Source: Homalodisca vitripennis | Lineage: Eukaryota; Arthropoda; Insecta; Hemiptera; Cicadellidae | Direction: 5' to 3' | Length of the DNA: 64,000 nucleotides | Assembly: GCF_021130785.1 (NCBI RefSeq) | Contig: NW_025776231.1 | Coordinates: 248,001-312,000, forward strand | Part shown: piece after piece, positions 1 to 12,036 of the stretch | How positions within the stretch are numbered: position 1 is the stretch's first letter | Layout of the letters: each line of letters starts with the position of its first letter | Translations under genes and position numbers: made by a program | The notes under the pieces: generated by a model | Databases searched by the model: none | What the model was told of the DNA's origin: nothing | What the model saw: the letters and a program-made list of their open reading frames with translations, nothing else

Positions 1-289
1 GCGCACTGAATACACTAAAATAAACACAATTTTTAGTTTTATAAAACACGCAAATTTGGTAAAATCTATTAATAATCAGTGAAGAAATGTTATAATGTAA
101 ATTCGAGAATATTGCATGTAAACATTGTTCCATCTTGTAATTTCATGACAATTCACTGTAATTTAGTGGTAATTTAATATTAAGCACAACTATTAATCAT
201 CATATTAATTTTTGGCGCTTTCCTTTTATTCGCCGAATTAAAAAATAAAACCCTCTTGATTGTGATGTATTATGGACTCATATTTAATG
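1..289. other. AT-rich sequence, nothing recognised
   Basis: No supported gene, RNA or repeat was seen in this stretch. Confidence 0.5.
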
Positions 290-800
290 CAGGTTACATT
301 GTTACCAACAGAAATTATATTAATATGTTAGCAAATATGTCACATATAAAACAAGGTTCTCAAAAAATACTTTATCTCACTAAACACTGCACTTCCTCCT
401 CAGTGTAGGACGGTTAACTACTGTCACCTACAAAAGGTTATATGATATATGATAAAAAAGATGCCACATATATAACAAGTTTCTTGATGAATACTTCATC
501 TCACTAAACATTGAAATTCGTCGTCAGTGTAGGATTGTTAACTACTGTCACCTACACAAGATAAGAAGTTATATGATAACCAAGATGTCACATACATAAC
601 AAGGTTATCGAAGAATACTTCAATCTTACTAAACACTGCAGTTTCTCGTCAGTGTAGGACGGTTAACTACGGTCACCTGCAGAAGTTATAGAGTTATGTT
701 AGCAAACATTTACATCTATTTCATTACAAATATTTCATTTCACTAAAAACTTAACTTCTCCGTTAATATAGGACGGTTTACTACTATTACGGGAGTAGTT
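290..800 (+). repeat. Diverged tandem repeat, ~124-bp unit, about 4 copies
   Basis: The core CAGTGTAGGACGGTTAACTA recurs with changes at 401, 525, 650 and about 761, so the spacing is 124, 125 and about 111 bp. Each core is preceded by a 'tctcactaaacactg' block and followed by 'ctgtcacct' and a 'gatgtcacatataaacaagg'-like stretch. The fourth copy is the most decayed. There is no coding potential; this is an ageing local tandem duplication. Confidence 0.8.
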
Positions 801-2640
801 CTTACTATTTAATAAATTTAATATATTTACAATAAATTTAAACATTATTATACGTAAACAGTTTATGGCATCGTTCATGTAATAAAAATTGTGCTAACAC
901 ATCTGCAGTGTCCTTTAAAATATTTTAGCTCTTTTACAATTTTGTGCAGTAAATCTCCATTCTGCATTTGGTAACATGGGAGTCTGAGGCATCCAGAGAA
1001 GTAGTAACATGTTATGCAGATCATAGTCAGTAGATGACCTAGAAGTATTGTCAATCGTATAAATAAAAATAAATTACAAATTGTGTTACTAAACAATAAT
1101 CTCAAGGACACGTTTTGAAATTCGGTTAATAGTTTAAATCAAAATAGAAAAAAGGCCATTATTGTTTTTCACAATCCAATATTAACTGCTACAAAACTAC
1201 TGTTGACACTTTCAACTGGAGTTCGCCAAAGATGTCAAAATGTTTATTTACATTTCAATATTAGAACTGAGCTTGATCAGTAGTATTTGGAGAAAGCAAA
1301 CGCAACTTTATTATCTAACCTTTATTTCAGATTGCGCCAGTGACGAATTTAAAACAAGTATTGTGTTGGAAATACTATTCGAACAATAATATAAAAGTCA
1401 TCTTAAGGAACAAATCTTTGAATGTTTTGACATAAGGTACTCGAAAGTGGTTGGCTTCCTTGATACTGATATGGTATGTTTACAAAGCCTTGAGGAAAAA
1501 CAGACGAATTAACATTTAAATGGCTCAACGATCCATTCTTTCTTATACCCCAGTTCAAAAAACAAAACCTACAATACTTGTATTTTTATGAACATTTATT
1601 TTTAGAAAATTTTTATCATCCATTATCAATAGCAAAATTTAACTACAGTATTTGAAATATTTTGTGAACTTCCATGATATGAGCAATTTATGCTTTTTAA
1701 AATTAAAAGGTTCAAAAATTAAAATTGCTTGAAGACGATTTTTGACGCAAATGCGGTTTCCGAGAACTACATGTGTAAATACTTTCTTCATAGGGACAAC
1801 CAGGCAAACCAAAATATTGCACTAGAAATATATTAGACCGTAAATCGAAGCGTTTTAATTGTTGTAAGTTGAAAAAGAATGTTACGTAAGTTAATTTAAC
1901 GGTCGGTAACAAATACATTTAACCGAAATAGGCTTCTCAAACCTACGTATATATTATATATTTTTTCTTCTCTGGGACTACATTATAATCTATAATACTT
2001 GAATATTTTAGACTGGAAGTACATGAAAAGGGCAGAAAGTTAATTTTTTGATCAAAGTACGTTTTTAATATCCATTTCTTCAAAGTTTCATGGTTAGGAC
2101 AACTCAGATTTGAAGTTGGAAAAATAATTACTAGGACCAGAAATTCTCATACAAACGTTTCACCTTATACGTGTTTGTTACTAAAACTCTGATTCTCTTA
2201 ACTGAAATATTTACCTAATGTATGGCTACTTGCGTTTGAAAAACTTTATCATATTACATCAAAAGTGCATTTGATAAGTATAGTAAGGAATTCTATTTGA
2301 TTTAAAATAGATAAATATATTTTTGTATTATTAGTTATCTTACAATTAAAACCTTAATTTGTTGGTAATGCCCAAGTAATGTTATATCATGTCATTAAAC
2401 AATATTGTATATATATATATATATACACTTTAATCAAATTTTCCTGCTACGTTTTACTCAGAGGTAAATCATCCAAATTCAGTAAAGTGAAAGTGTCGCC
2501 AAAGATACTTATTTTAATGAGATGTTGATTCACTTCTCCAACTCAGCCTCTTTTAACTTTTCAGAACTTCCGGTTTCATTTTGCTGATGGTAGAATATTG
2601 AACTAATTAGCTTCGTATTAAAACTTCGTCGGTGAGTTGT
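801..2640. other. AT-rich sequence, no gene recognised
   Basis: Only short chance open frames (under 80 codons) with no recognisable motif. A short TA tract lies near 2408-2425. Confidence 0.5.
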
Positions 2641-2671
2641 TGTCTATATGATTATTATATTAATTAGTTTC

Positions 2672-2675
<4 letters not shown>

Positions 2676-2711
<36 letters not shown>
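2676..2711. repeat. (TA)n microsatellite
   Basis: About 18 uninterrupted AT dinucleotides, followed directly by a palindromic 'acattgtac' region. Confidence 0.9.
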
Positions 2712-2714
<3 letters not shown>

Positions 2715-2780
2715 TGTACATTGTATTACATATATGTATACAATGTACATTATATGTACATTGTTGTACATATAATGTCA
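2712..2780. repeat. Nested palindromes next to the TA tract
   Basis: The words TGTACATTGTAT and ATACAATGTACA face each other around 'tacatatatg', and a second pair, ACATTATATGTACA / TGTACATATAATGT, follows. The stretch could fold into small cruciforms. No function can be inferred. Confidence 0.6.
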
Positions 2781-3127
2781 TTTGCTGTTTTAAATAGGAT
2801 GCTAGACATACGAAACTATATATATATAATATTTCATAATTTAATGTATATATTAGTTGTGCAACAGGATATTTGTCACACACAACTAAATTCCATTTAA
2901 TTTCTTTTAGGCAATCAAAGAAATTGAATTGATAATAATTAAAAATATATGAAATGAAATTACAAAAACTTCATTAAATAAGATAATAGTTGAACAAATC
3001 TAATGTATCAGACAAAACTGTAGAAAAAATATTAATTACACATTAGTTAGTATATATTTTAAAATTGAAACAGTAACGTAGTTTAATGTATAGATTTTAT
3101 TTTTGTTTATGTTTTAGTTGTTATGTA

Positions 3128-3372
3128 TAGTAAGTATGGTATGCATGAACAGTAAGTAGGGTGTACGTAAATAGGAAGAGGTATGTACAAGAAATAGTGA
3201 GTGGGGTGTGCACAAATAATACGTGGTGTGTGCTCGAAATAGTAAGTAGGGTGTGTAAGAAATAGTAGGTGGGGTGTGCATGAATAGTAAGTGGGGTATG
3301 GACGAACAGTAACAAGGGTGTGCAGGAAATAATAAGTGGGGTGTGCGCGAAATAGTGGGATGTGCACAAATT
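3128..3372 (+). repeat. G-rich minisatellite, ~23-bp unit, about 10 degenerate copies
   Basis: The unit is close to AATAGTAAGTGGGGTGTGCA with variable ends. GT-rich cores (gtagggtgtg, gtggggtgtg, gtggggtatg) recur every 20-26 bp. Open frames on the minus strand that read as repeated HPTYYF-like peptides in all three frames come from the repeat and are not evidence of a protein. Confidence 0.8.
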
Positions 3373-3702
3373 GTAGACACCTGACCTAAAAGGCTTCTCA
3401 AATCTAACTTTGTTTTTTATCCGAGGAAGGTTTTTAAGACCTATGTACATTTGTTCTTAATCGGAAAAAAAAGGCTGTGCAATCATAAATATAATTAATC
3501 TAAACCAGAAACGCTCGCCCACGCGCAAAACCGGATATACGTGTCATTCCCATAATCTCTGATCGCCTACCATGAGCACTGAAAGAATATGTACCTGACC
3601 ATATGTCTATTTAAGTTTGAAGATATCAGAGTGGATCATCATATTACGTATTAGTGCTTTTACTAAGTATTTTACGAAATTTAGTTTTAAACATTTAATT
3701 TG

Positions 3703-4097
3703 TGTGGCGTTTGCCACTTTATTTTGTTGGTCTTTGGACGGACCGGGAGCTGTTTCCTTACAGCTGGTCGAGCCATCTGTTTTACCAGATGGTTGTTCTC
3801 TTTCTAGATGTTTCTGTGGCTTTCTGGCTTTTTGATTGGTTCTAGTATTTTCAGGTTTTCTAGATATCGGGAATTAGGTTTCTTGTCCTCTTCTCTTCTG
3901 ACTTCCATAGGGCAAGGACATCTTGGAGTTTTCTGTGGTCGGAGTTACAAAATCAAAGCTGGCTGCCCGCTCCCTCTACGAACCGGCACGGTGTTTTGGT
4001 GTTAATATCGTATGCCTACCTTCCAATCAACGTTTCACGACCTCGTTTAATATTTAGCACCCAGTCTTTCCAAATTCAGTTTTCGAATATCGTCGCA
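3703..4097 (+). repeat. Left (5') LTR
   Basis: Starts TGTGGCGTTTGCC and ends GAATATCGTCGCA. It differs from the right LTR at 'gacggaCcggg', 'tttagCaccc' and 'cagtCtttcc'. About 99% identity implies a recent insertion. The 65-codon open frame inside it is present in both LTRs simply because they are copies. Confidence 0.93.
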
Positions 4098-4100
4098 TAT

Positions 4101-4112
4101 TGGTAGCAGAGC
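4101..4112 (+). promoter_or_regulatory. Primer-binding site (initiator tRNA-Met type)
   Basis: TGGTAGCAGAGC begins three bases after the left LTR. It is complementary to the 3' end of insect initiator tRNA-Met (…GCUCUGCUACCA), the usual place for priming minus-strand cDNA synthesis. Confidence 0.85.
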
Positions 4113-7100
4113 GTGGTTTGAAATGGAAGGCTAGGCTTGCCGGTGGGAGCGGAGGAATTCTACACAGCTATGAGAGCTAAGTCCTAGTTTTAAGTTTTTT
4201 TAAAGGGGTAGACGTTTTTCTAAATTTTTTTAGTTTTCTAAATTTTCCTTACACTGCCTTTTTTTTTACTCAAAATGTTAAACTTTTTCGAAGTAGCTTG
4301 TTTTTAATGTGCAGGTCTGAGCCAAGCAGTTCTTGCAACCAACTGCTACCTAAGCCTAGTTGTGTAATAATTGAACATGTGAGTGGCAGTATTTCTTAAA
4401 CTTTAGTAACTTATTCTCACTAATTATTTAGGCATAGGTATTTGGTTGATTTTTTCTAGCTTAAAATTTTACTTTAAACCAATTTTAATAAATTTTTTTT
4501 TCTCTCACCAAGTTAACTCTTAACCTAACTTTTACTTTCACCTACAGTGTAGCCTGTTGCCTTAAACATACCTGGTACTTAATTACTTGTGCTTTCTAAA
4601 CTTTAATTAGCACCTTTTAGTATTTTAATTTAAACTTTGGCTCAGATCTGTGCAAGTAAAGTCGAAGGATTTCATAGATGCTGTTGGTGACTGCGTATTG
4701 TACTGCCGCCTATGTATAGCCTACCTTTTGTTTTTAAAGTTCTTAGCTTTCTGGTTAATATTTGAAACCCCCATTCAGTTTCACCAGATTATTTACTTTG
4801 GGTTGGCTTATAATTAAAAGTGTTCTTTTTTATATAACTTGCTTTCCTTCTGATATTTCATCTCTACTTCTGATTTAATTAAAATTTTTAACCTTTCCAC
4901 ACCTACCCTTAGTTCCAAATGCAATTAATTGTTGTTATTCTAGGATTTAATTAATTATTTAGTTATTTATTTATTCTTCCAGCGGATTTACTCCACTTGT
5001 ACATGTTTTAAGTTGATAAGAGTTTAAATTTTTAATAGCACTAATTTGATGATTTTGTCTACTGCGTTGAATTTATTCGAGTCTTACACAATTTTGTTAA
5101 TTAATCTTAGTCTATACACAAGGTAAGTGAAGTGTTACTGTTAAGTTTATCTGATAATTTTTCTACTTAGAAACATGTCAAACTTTTATGTAGGCCTATG
5201 CTATTTGATTGTTCGGGGCAGTTCAAGCTTAAGGGGTTGATTTAGTCTAACAGTTTGCAATTTTTTTTTCTAAAACCTTCTTCAAAACTTTAATGTTATT
5301 GTAAAAATAATAATTCTTTCATAGTCTATTATTAAAAGCCCTTTGATTCTTTTGACTAGTGCCTGTTTAAATTAAAACAGTTAAAGTTAATATGGAGTAC
5401 ACCTTTAGTTTCAACTAGTATTGAAAGTAACATAGGCCTAGGCTTGTTTTGTAATTTTTATGAAGTTGCAGCTTGGGGTTGGATTTGACGTGCTGACATA
5501 CATATAAGTGATTTAATTACTTACAAAACTAAACTTTCTTTCCAAAATGTTGAAACATCCTTTCTTTTACAAACTTTTAAAACTATAGTTTGCCACCTTG
5601 AGGGTTCACTATTTTATAATATACCAAACCCTAGTGGACTCTTTGGATTGATTGATATGTCAGCTTGCTTGATTCAGCTTCGGGTGTTTAACTTACCTAA
5701 ATTTCAGTTTAGCCTAATTTAAGCCTTAAGTGGTTAAATAATTTTTTTTCCTTTGGTCTTTAATTTCTTAATTTTTAATTTTTCACTGGGGTTTTTTTTT
5801 GGATTCTTGGCCTCAAAAGAGTTTTTTTTTTGGGGGTGTTCTAAATTATTTACAGTTTTAAGAGAGAGTTTACTATTTAGGCTTGTGTCTTGTTCACTTG
5901 GGCCTTGTTGAACTTTATGTAGTAGTTACCTGTAGCGCTACTTTACGACTTGCTCCACATATTTTTTTGCTCTTCTACGGTACAGTTGCTCTTGCTTTTG
6001 ATTAATTTTTGTTTACTTTGTTTCCCTCTCTTATTCTTTTAGGTTTTGAAAGGTGTTGTTAGGTTTTTTTGAATACTTTGAACTTTCTCAACCTTTTGAG
6101 AGGAAACAAATTGAGTCTACCCCCGACTGATGGCAACCGACTTTTTTTGTTCTGAAAGCCAAACTTTTGATTTTTTTTTCTGCCTACACCTGTTAGTGAT
6201 ACTGGAAGTTGGTTTCATGGTAATAATAAGGCAATGTACTTTATGCTTTTATTTATTTGTAATACTATAAATTTATAATAGTTTTTTTTTAACTTGTACT
6301 TTTTGCATACACCACAGTAAAATTGCTCTAATGATTTTCTGAATACTTTTTGCTGTGACTTTGAGGTGTCCCAAGTCAGGGAAACTTATTAGGTCGGCCC
6401 ATGTTTCCCACCTGAAGAAATATTTTGGGCCTATCTAAGACCAAAGCACCACTGCCGGGACGTTTATAGGGATGGTTTAGGGCATAGTGATGTTAGTTTA
6501 GTTTTTTTCCCTCCTCCTTCTTCTTCTTCTTCTCTTCCTTACACCACATTAACACTCTGATACTTTTACTCCTCTTCTTTTACAGTACATATACACGGGG
6601 GGATCAGGATTAGCATTGGCTGTTTAGAGAATTTTTTTTGCTTTGGCAATTTTTCTAGGCTGTACATTGGGAGTGAACTTTATGTTTATTTATTTTTAAC
6701 ATTCCCTAATGCAGTCGCACAGCCTGCTATCCTTGGTTCGGGCAACCCATTACATTTTACAACACAAGCTTACATTTTCTTTCCCTTTTCCTTTTCTTTG
6801 TCTTTCTCTTGCTTAGTAGGGTCAGTCTTATGGCAGTAGGTGGATTTCTTTGTTATTCAGCTAAGTTAGCAGCGATGGATAGGTTTAGTTTTTATTGTTG
6901 AAAATATTTTTGAAGATTGTAGTTTGTCTATATATTTTTTGTAGTTAGTTGTTGTTGTTATCTCTTTGTGTCTTTAAGACTTTATAATTTTGTCTCTGAA
7001 GCTGCTAAATGTTCCAGCAGCTATCTTGTTTATTTGCTGTTTAGTGTTTATATTGGAAGTTTTTTTTTTTTTACTGTTGTTACTGTTATCCTTTGAAGGC

Positions 7101-8252
7101 CTTTTTTATTGTTATTGTTTTAGAGGTTTATTGATTGTTAACCTAATTTTGTTGGGTTTTGGCCCAGTTAGTTTTTTTTTGGGTCTCTTTTCCGTAGGTT
7201 TCAGGGTTTTTTTTTTGCCTTTCCTGGCCAACACTTAGAAACTAGTTGTTTTTTTTGTTTTTAAAGTTCCTAATTAAACCACTTTACCACGACCAAATGA
7301 TTTCCTTACTCCGTTAAGCTCTTCCCGTAGCTCTACAGTTTTTCTTTCACGCCTTTTAAGAGCCTGAATTTATTTGCTCCAAGTCTCTAAATTTAAAAAA
7401 ACTAGTATGGAAAAATAAAACTTTATTTTGTCTTTTCCCACTGGCCACCAATTTTTTTTCTCAGCCGTCCCGTAGGGGGAGGAGAGTACTGGCCCACTTT
7501 TGCTAAATTTTGCCAGTACCAGGTTTTTACCTAATTAGCCTTTACAACACGAACTTGGGTCTGTTGATATTATGATGGGTGTAATTTTCTCATATTTTTT
7601 AATTTTCGCTTTGGAATGGTCTCTTCATCCCTTCTGTTCCTCCCATCTTTGAAGAAAAAAATACAGACCTTATGTCTGGAGTAATACTCTCCCGGTGGTC
7701 CAAGGAGTTCCGCCAGCCGTTCGGGGTTTCCATTCGGGTGCTTAAGTGGCCCTTGGGTTCCGGGGTGGAGATACCCGGATGGTGGAGACTTTAGGAGGTG
7801 CTTTGGCTAATAAGCTTTGGCTAATAAGTGTACACTTATTTAATTTCCTTCCCAACCTTACTGGAACACCCTCTTGTAGCCTTTTGACCACCAAGCGTAT
7901 TAGTGATGTAGAAACAAACGAAAAAACCCATCCTTGTGTCAACACTTCAGACCTTTATTTATTGGTAGCTACCACAGAAAGTAGTTAATTTTGTTCAAGT
8001 TTTTTTTACTACTACTAGGCTTTTCCTCAAGCCTCTTTAAACTAAAAAGATTTAATCTTGAGTAGTGTGGTCAGTCGGAATGGATTCTAGCCGTTACGCT
8101 TTTGGAGCGCCTCGCGAGCGTGCAGGATATCCATACTAGAGCTATTTCTAGCTGTTTGCTAACGACAGCAGTACCAGTTGTAGTCTCTAATCTTTCCGTC
8201 CTTGTCTTCCTACCTTATCCTTTTGAGTTTTTTTTCTTTTCTCTCCCGGGGT

Positions 8253-8264
8253 AGAGGGGGAGGA
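8253..8264 (+). promoter_or_regulatory. Polypurine tract
   Basis: AGAGGGGGAGGA is an unbroken purine run ending exactly where the right LTR begins. It is the expected primer for plus-strand synthesis and confirms the orientation of the element. Confidence 0.85.
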
Positions 8265-8659
8265 TGTGGCGTTTGCCACTTTATTTTGTTGGTCTTTGGA
8301 CGGACTGGGAGCTGTTTCCTTACAGCTGGTCGAGCCATCTGTTTTACCAGATGGTTGTTCTCTTTCTAGATGTTTCTGTGGCTTTCTGGCTTTTTGATTG
8401 GTTCTAGTATTTTCAGGTTTTCTAGATATCGGGAATTAGGTTTCTTGTCCTCTTCTCTTCTGACTTCCATAGGGCAAGGACATCTTGGAGTTTTCTGTGG
8501 TCGGAGTTACAAAATCAAAGCTGGCTGCCCGCTCCCTCTACGAACCGGCACGGTGTTTTGGTGTTAATATCGTATGCCTACCTTCCAATCAACGTTTCAC
8601 GACCTCGTTTAATATTTAGGACCCAGTTTTTCCAAATTCAGTTTTCGAATATCGTCGCA
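8265..8659 (+). repeat. Right (3') LTR
   Basis: The 395-bp partner of the left LTR with three substitutions (ggactggg, tttaggaccc, cagtttttcc). The LTR ends at CGTCGCA, then unrelated AT-rich DNA (gtaaaagc) follows. Confidence 0.93.
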
Positions 8660-9405
8660 GTAAAAGCTTGTATACTTATAATATAATGGTAGTGGTTAGT
8701 TTTTCTCACGAATATTCTAATTTTATGTAATAATTTAAATATTTTCTCCTATAATATTGGGTTCTCTGTTACATCTCACATGTTCACTACGATTTTAAGG
8801 TTCGTCAGACAGTGTGGAGAATCAAAATGTTCGGGTAGCGATAAATTTTTATAGATCCGTGACCGAATGGTTAAATTTAAAAATATGTGAAATAATATAT
8901 ATATGTAACAATCAGTGCAATGATCAAACATCTAATCAACTTAGACTCAGCATAACAGGGTACAGATTTGATATTTTTTATAAATACCAGGAGAAGCCAT
9001 TGGCCAAACATGCTGCGGATCACAAAAAAAAACAAAACTGAAGAGTGTTATGAGCTTAATGGAATAAATGAAGTCTTCCCTTGTTCTGAAGAAAATTTAA
9101 ATAGATTAAAATTAAAAAATCTCTAACAAGCACATCAGTTCCTTCTTAAATCTAAATACCCAAAAATGGTTTAAATTTAAGATAAAATTAACTTTTCTAA
9201 ATTTCCTACTGTGCCAATAATGATATAACAGCTGGCCCTTTGAATATTTTATTTGCGTATTTACATTTTTGCTTATTTTCCTCCACTTTGCTGTTTTTCT
9301 TGTTGTTCTTTTGATATTTATATTTTTGCTTCCTGAAGATTTCGGTATCAAATTCCACAAATATGGAAGCTTTTCTATCTTTGTTTTTCATTTAAATAAG
9401 TGAAA

Positions 9406-9408
<3 letters not shown>
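8660..9408. other. AT-rich sequence, no gene recognised
   Basis: Short open frames (up to 82 codons) are present but contain only low-complexity Lys/Asn/Phe-rich peptides typical of random AT-rich DNA. Confidence 0.5.

Positions 9409-9467
<59 letters not shown>
9409..9467. repeat. (TA)n microsatellite at the left edge of the 1.7-kb repeat pair
   Basis: About 29 uninterrupted TA units. A matching TA tract closes the pair on the right (12931-12992). Confidence 0.95.
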
Positions 9468-9469
<2 letters not shown>

Positions 9470-9659
9470 AAATACTTATACAGCCGCATGTGTAACTGAC
9501 TGACTGACATATAGATACAAATTCTAACATAGTTATAGAAGTGCTGGAAACTTGAAATTTGGAACGCAGGTACCTTTCACAATATGACCCGGAGGAAAAG
9601 TCTGAAAAACCGGACTTTTTTACTTTTAAACCCCTCAAAAAAATTCCTCAAAAAATCGC

Positions 9660-10560
9660 GCATTCTTCACCCCTGCAGGCATTTCTTGTAAGCCTGATAG
9701 CGGGTGAACCGTTGGAGCTAGCTTCGATCTGACGAAAAATCGTTAGTCAAGAATGAAGTGAACTACAAGAAAGGTCCAGTGACTTTTTGTCCTATCTCGT
9801 GTGGTTAAGCCACAAAACACGGAAATGTTTGACATTCCAGAGATTTTTTTCGCTTAAAACAAAGTTTCGAGCCCGATAGTGGCCGACCGAACGGTAGGTC
9901 GTAGCTCAAATCTGATTGACCCATCAAATTAGCAAATTACGTTATCTACAGAAAAGGTCCAGTGACTTTTTTCTCTATCTCCATTGGTTTGGCCGAAAAA
10001 CGTGATTATGTGCAATTTTTTTGTAAATTTTACGTGAAAATTTTGATTATGGGGTCGATAGCGGGCCGTAACCATTGGTCGGAGGTCAAAATAAAACAAA
10101 GATTAGATTTAGGAAATAATGTGATCTACAAAAAAGGTCAAGTAATTTTTTACTCTATTTTCATTAGTTTGACCGCAAAACGCGATTAAGTTAAAATATT
10201 TGGACATTTTCGCCTAAAAAATTTACATTCCGGGCTTGATAGCGTCTAAACGGTTGGTCGTAGCTCAAAACAAATTTTTAACAGGATTTATGAAATTGCG
10301 TGATCTACAAAAAATGTTCAGTAACATTTTGCCCTATCCTCAACGGTTTGGCCGCATAACGCGTTTTAAAGTATTGATTTTTATGTTTTACGTGATATTT
10401 TTAAACTGCCCAGTGCAGTCTTTTGTCCTATACTCTGTACTGCCTAAATTATAGGTCGTAGCTTAAATCTGATGGCATAATCGAAAGAGAAAATTAAATT
10501 TTCGACAAGAAAGGTCCAGTCACTTTTTCTCGTATCTCTAACGGTTAAGTCACAAAAGGG
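9660..10560 (+). repeat. Internal ~180-bp tandem units, copy 1
   Basis: Each unit runs through 'cgatagcggccgaaccgttggtcgtagctcaaatctga', 'gatctacaaaaaaggtccagtgac' and a 'ctatctc..ggtttggccgcaaaacg' block. Spacing of the aggtccagt marker is 183, 180, 179 and 198 bp. The same units recur in copy 2 (markers at 11491, 11668, 11847, 12024, 12700). Confidence 0.8.
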
Positions 10561-10649
10561 CCTCAGAGTCAAAACTTTGGTAAAAACTGGAAAATTCAAA
10601 AAAATATGTCTAATACTATTCAGAATTCCGCTTATCCCCGAACTTGGCT

Positions 10650-11110
10650 AACACCAGAAAGGGGGGCATTGGGTGTGTCATTAACCTCCGATAACATTAA
10701 CCTACCCCCCCGGAAGTATCTGGTATAACCAGATAACCTCCTGAGTAAATTAAACCCCCTGATGTCTTAACCCCTGGTAACATTAAAACCCCCTCCATGG
10801 AATTTCCTCGCATGACCTCATGTCCAAATTTTAACAATCACCAAATCTCTTAACCCCTTTGGGAAGTTCCTGGTTTGACCAGATAATCCCCTGATGTCAT
10901 ATCCCCCGGTAACGTTAACCCCCCCCCCCTAGGAATTTCCTAACGTGACCTCTATCCGAATTTTACCAATTACCAAATCTCTTGCCTCCCCATGGTAAGT
11001 TCCTGGTATGACCAGATAACCCTCTGACGTCTTATCCCCCGTTAACGTTAACCCCCCCCCGGAATTACCTGGCATGACATCATGTCCGAATTTTACCTAT
11101 CACCAAATCA
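10650..11110 (+). repeat. C-rich ~130-bp units with runs of C5-C12, copy 1
   Basis: The word GTAACRTTAACCCCCC recurs near 10772, 10909 and 11040, each followed by 'ggaatttcctggcatgacc' and 'atgtccgaattttacc'. The closely spaced C runs could form i-motif or, on the other strand, G-quadruplex structures. Confidence 0.7.
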
Positions 11111-11146
11111 ATCTTTCCCCGAATTTAAGGCACTTACTTTGGGGGC

Positions 11147-11165
11147 CTGGGGGCGTAGCCCCCAG
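11147..11165 (+). repeat. GC hairpin near the 3' end of copy 1
   Basis: CTGGGGGC - GTA - GCCCCCAG is a perfect 8-bp stem with a 3-base loop, 15 bp before the repeat end. Confidence 0.85.
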
Positions 11166-12036
11166 CGAGCCGAAGGCGAGTCTAATATATATACAACCGC
11201 ATGTGTAACTGACTGACTGACTGACTCACTCACGTATACTAATTCTAACCTACTTCCAGATGAGTTAGAGACTTGAAATTTGGTACACAGATAGCTTTCC
11301 ACGTGTAACCACCAGGAAAATCCCGAAAAGTGAGAATTTTTCATTTTCAACCCCTCAAAAAAATTCCCAAAAAATCGCGCATTCTTCACCCCTGCAGGCA
11401 TTTTTTGTAAGCCCGATAGCGGGCGAACCGTTGGAGCTAGCTCGGATCTGACGGAAAATTCATAGTCAGGAATGAAGTGAACTACAAAAAAGGTCTAATG
11501 ACTTTTTGCTCTATCTTCCATGGTTAAGCGACAAAACGCTCGAACATTTGAAATTCCAGAGATTTTTTCGATAAAAATAATGTTTCAAGCCCGATAGCGG
11601 CCGAACCGTTGGTCGTAGCTCAAATCTGATTGACCCATCAAATTAGCAAATTGCGCGATCTACAGAAAAGGTCCAGTAATCTTTTGCCCTATCTCGATTG
11701 GTTTGGCCGAAAAACGTGATTATGTACAATTTTGTTGTAACTTTTACGCGAAACTTTTGTTTTTGGGGTCGATAGCGGCGAAACCATTGGTCGGAGGTCA
11801 AAATAAGACTAACGTTTTATTTAGGAAATAAGATGACCTACAAAAAAGGTCCAGTGACTTTTTACTATATTTCCCTTAGTTTGACCGCAAAACGTGATTA
11901 AGTGAAAATATTGGACATTTTCGCCTAAAAATTTACATTCCGGGCTTGATAGCGGCTAAACGGTTGGTCGTAACTCAAAACAAATTTTAAACGGGATTTA
12001 GGAAATCACGTGATCTACAGAAAAGGTTCAGTGACT

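Larger units (their letters stand above)
3703..8659 (+). mobile_element. LTR retrotransposon, apparently non-autonomous (LARD-like)
   Basis: Two 395-bp direct repeats (3703-4097 and 8265-8659) start TG and end CA and differ at only three positions by eye. Three bases after the left LTR is a primer-binding site matching the 3' end of initiator tRNA-Met; a purine tract abuts the right LTR. The element is therefore structurally complete and reads on the plus strand. The 4167-bp interior has no open frame above about 82 codons and no gag, protease, reverse transcriptase or integrase motif that I could find. A long LTR element with an empty interior fits the large retrotransposon derivative (LARD) class, which depends on proteins of another element. 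The interior plus strand is T-rich with many T8-T9 runs. No target-site duplication was found: the flanks are ATTTG on the left and GTAAA on the right. Confidence 0.88.
9481..11180 (+). mobile_element. 1.7-kb repeat element, copy 1 (Helentron/Helitron-like candidate)
   Basis: Begins CAGCCGCATGTGTAACTGAC with GACT repeats and ends CGAGCCGAAGGCGAG, as does copy 2. From about 9660 it carries five ~180-bp units (marker AGGTCCAGTGACTTTT at 9772, 9955, 10135, 10314 and 10512), then a C-rich block of ~130-bp units (10650-11110), then a GC-rich hairpin 15 bp from the end. No protein is encoded. Internal tandem repeats, a 3' stem-loop, no terminal inverted repeats and a position in a TA microsatellite resemble non-autonomous Helentron-associated elements, but the ends do not show the classical CTRR motif, so the class is uncertain. 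Confidence 0.6.

Noticed and set aside
4101..4125. Possible tRNA gene (TGGTAGCAGAGCG)
   Set aside because: Only the primer-binding complement of a tRNA 3' end is present; there is no cloverleaf around it.
6990..7238. 82-codon Leu/Phe-rich open frame inside the LTR element, resembling a membrane protein
   Set aside because: It is the translation of T-rich DNA (runs of TTT codons) and has no counterpart to an envelope or other LTR-element protein.
3808..8567. Identical 65-codon open frames at 3808 and 8370
   Set aside because: They are in the two LTR copies; no protein motif, and identity is explained by LTR duplication.
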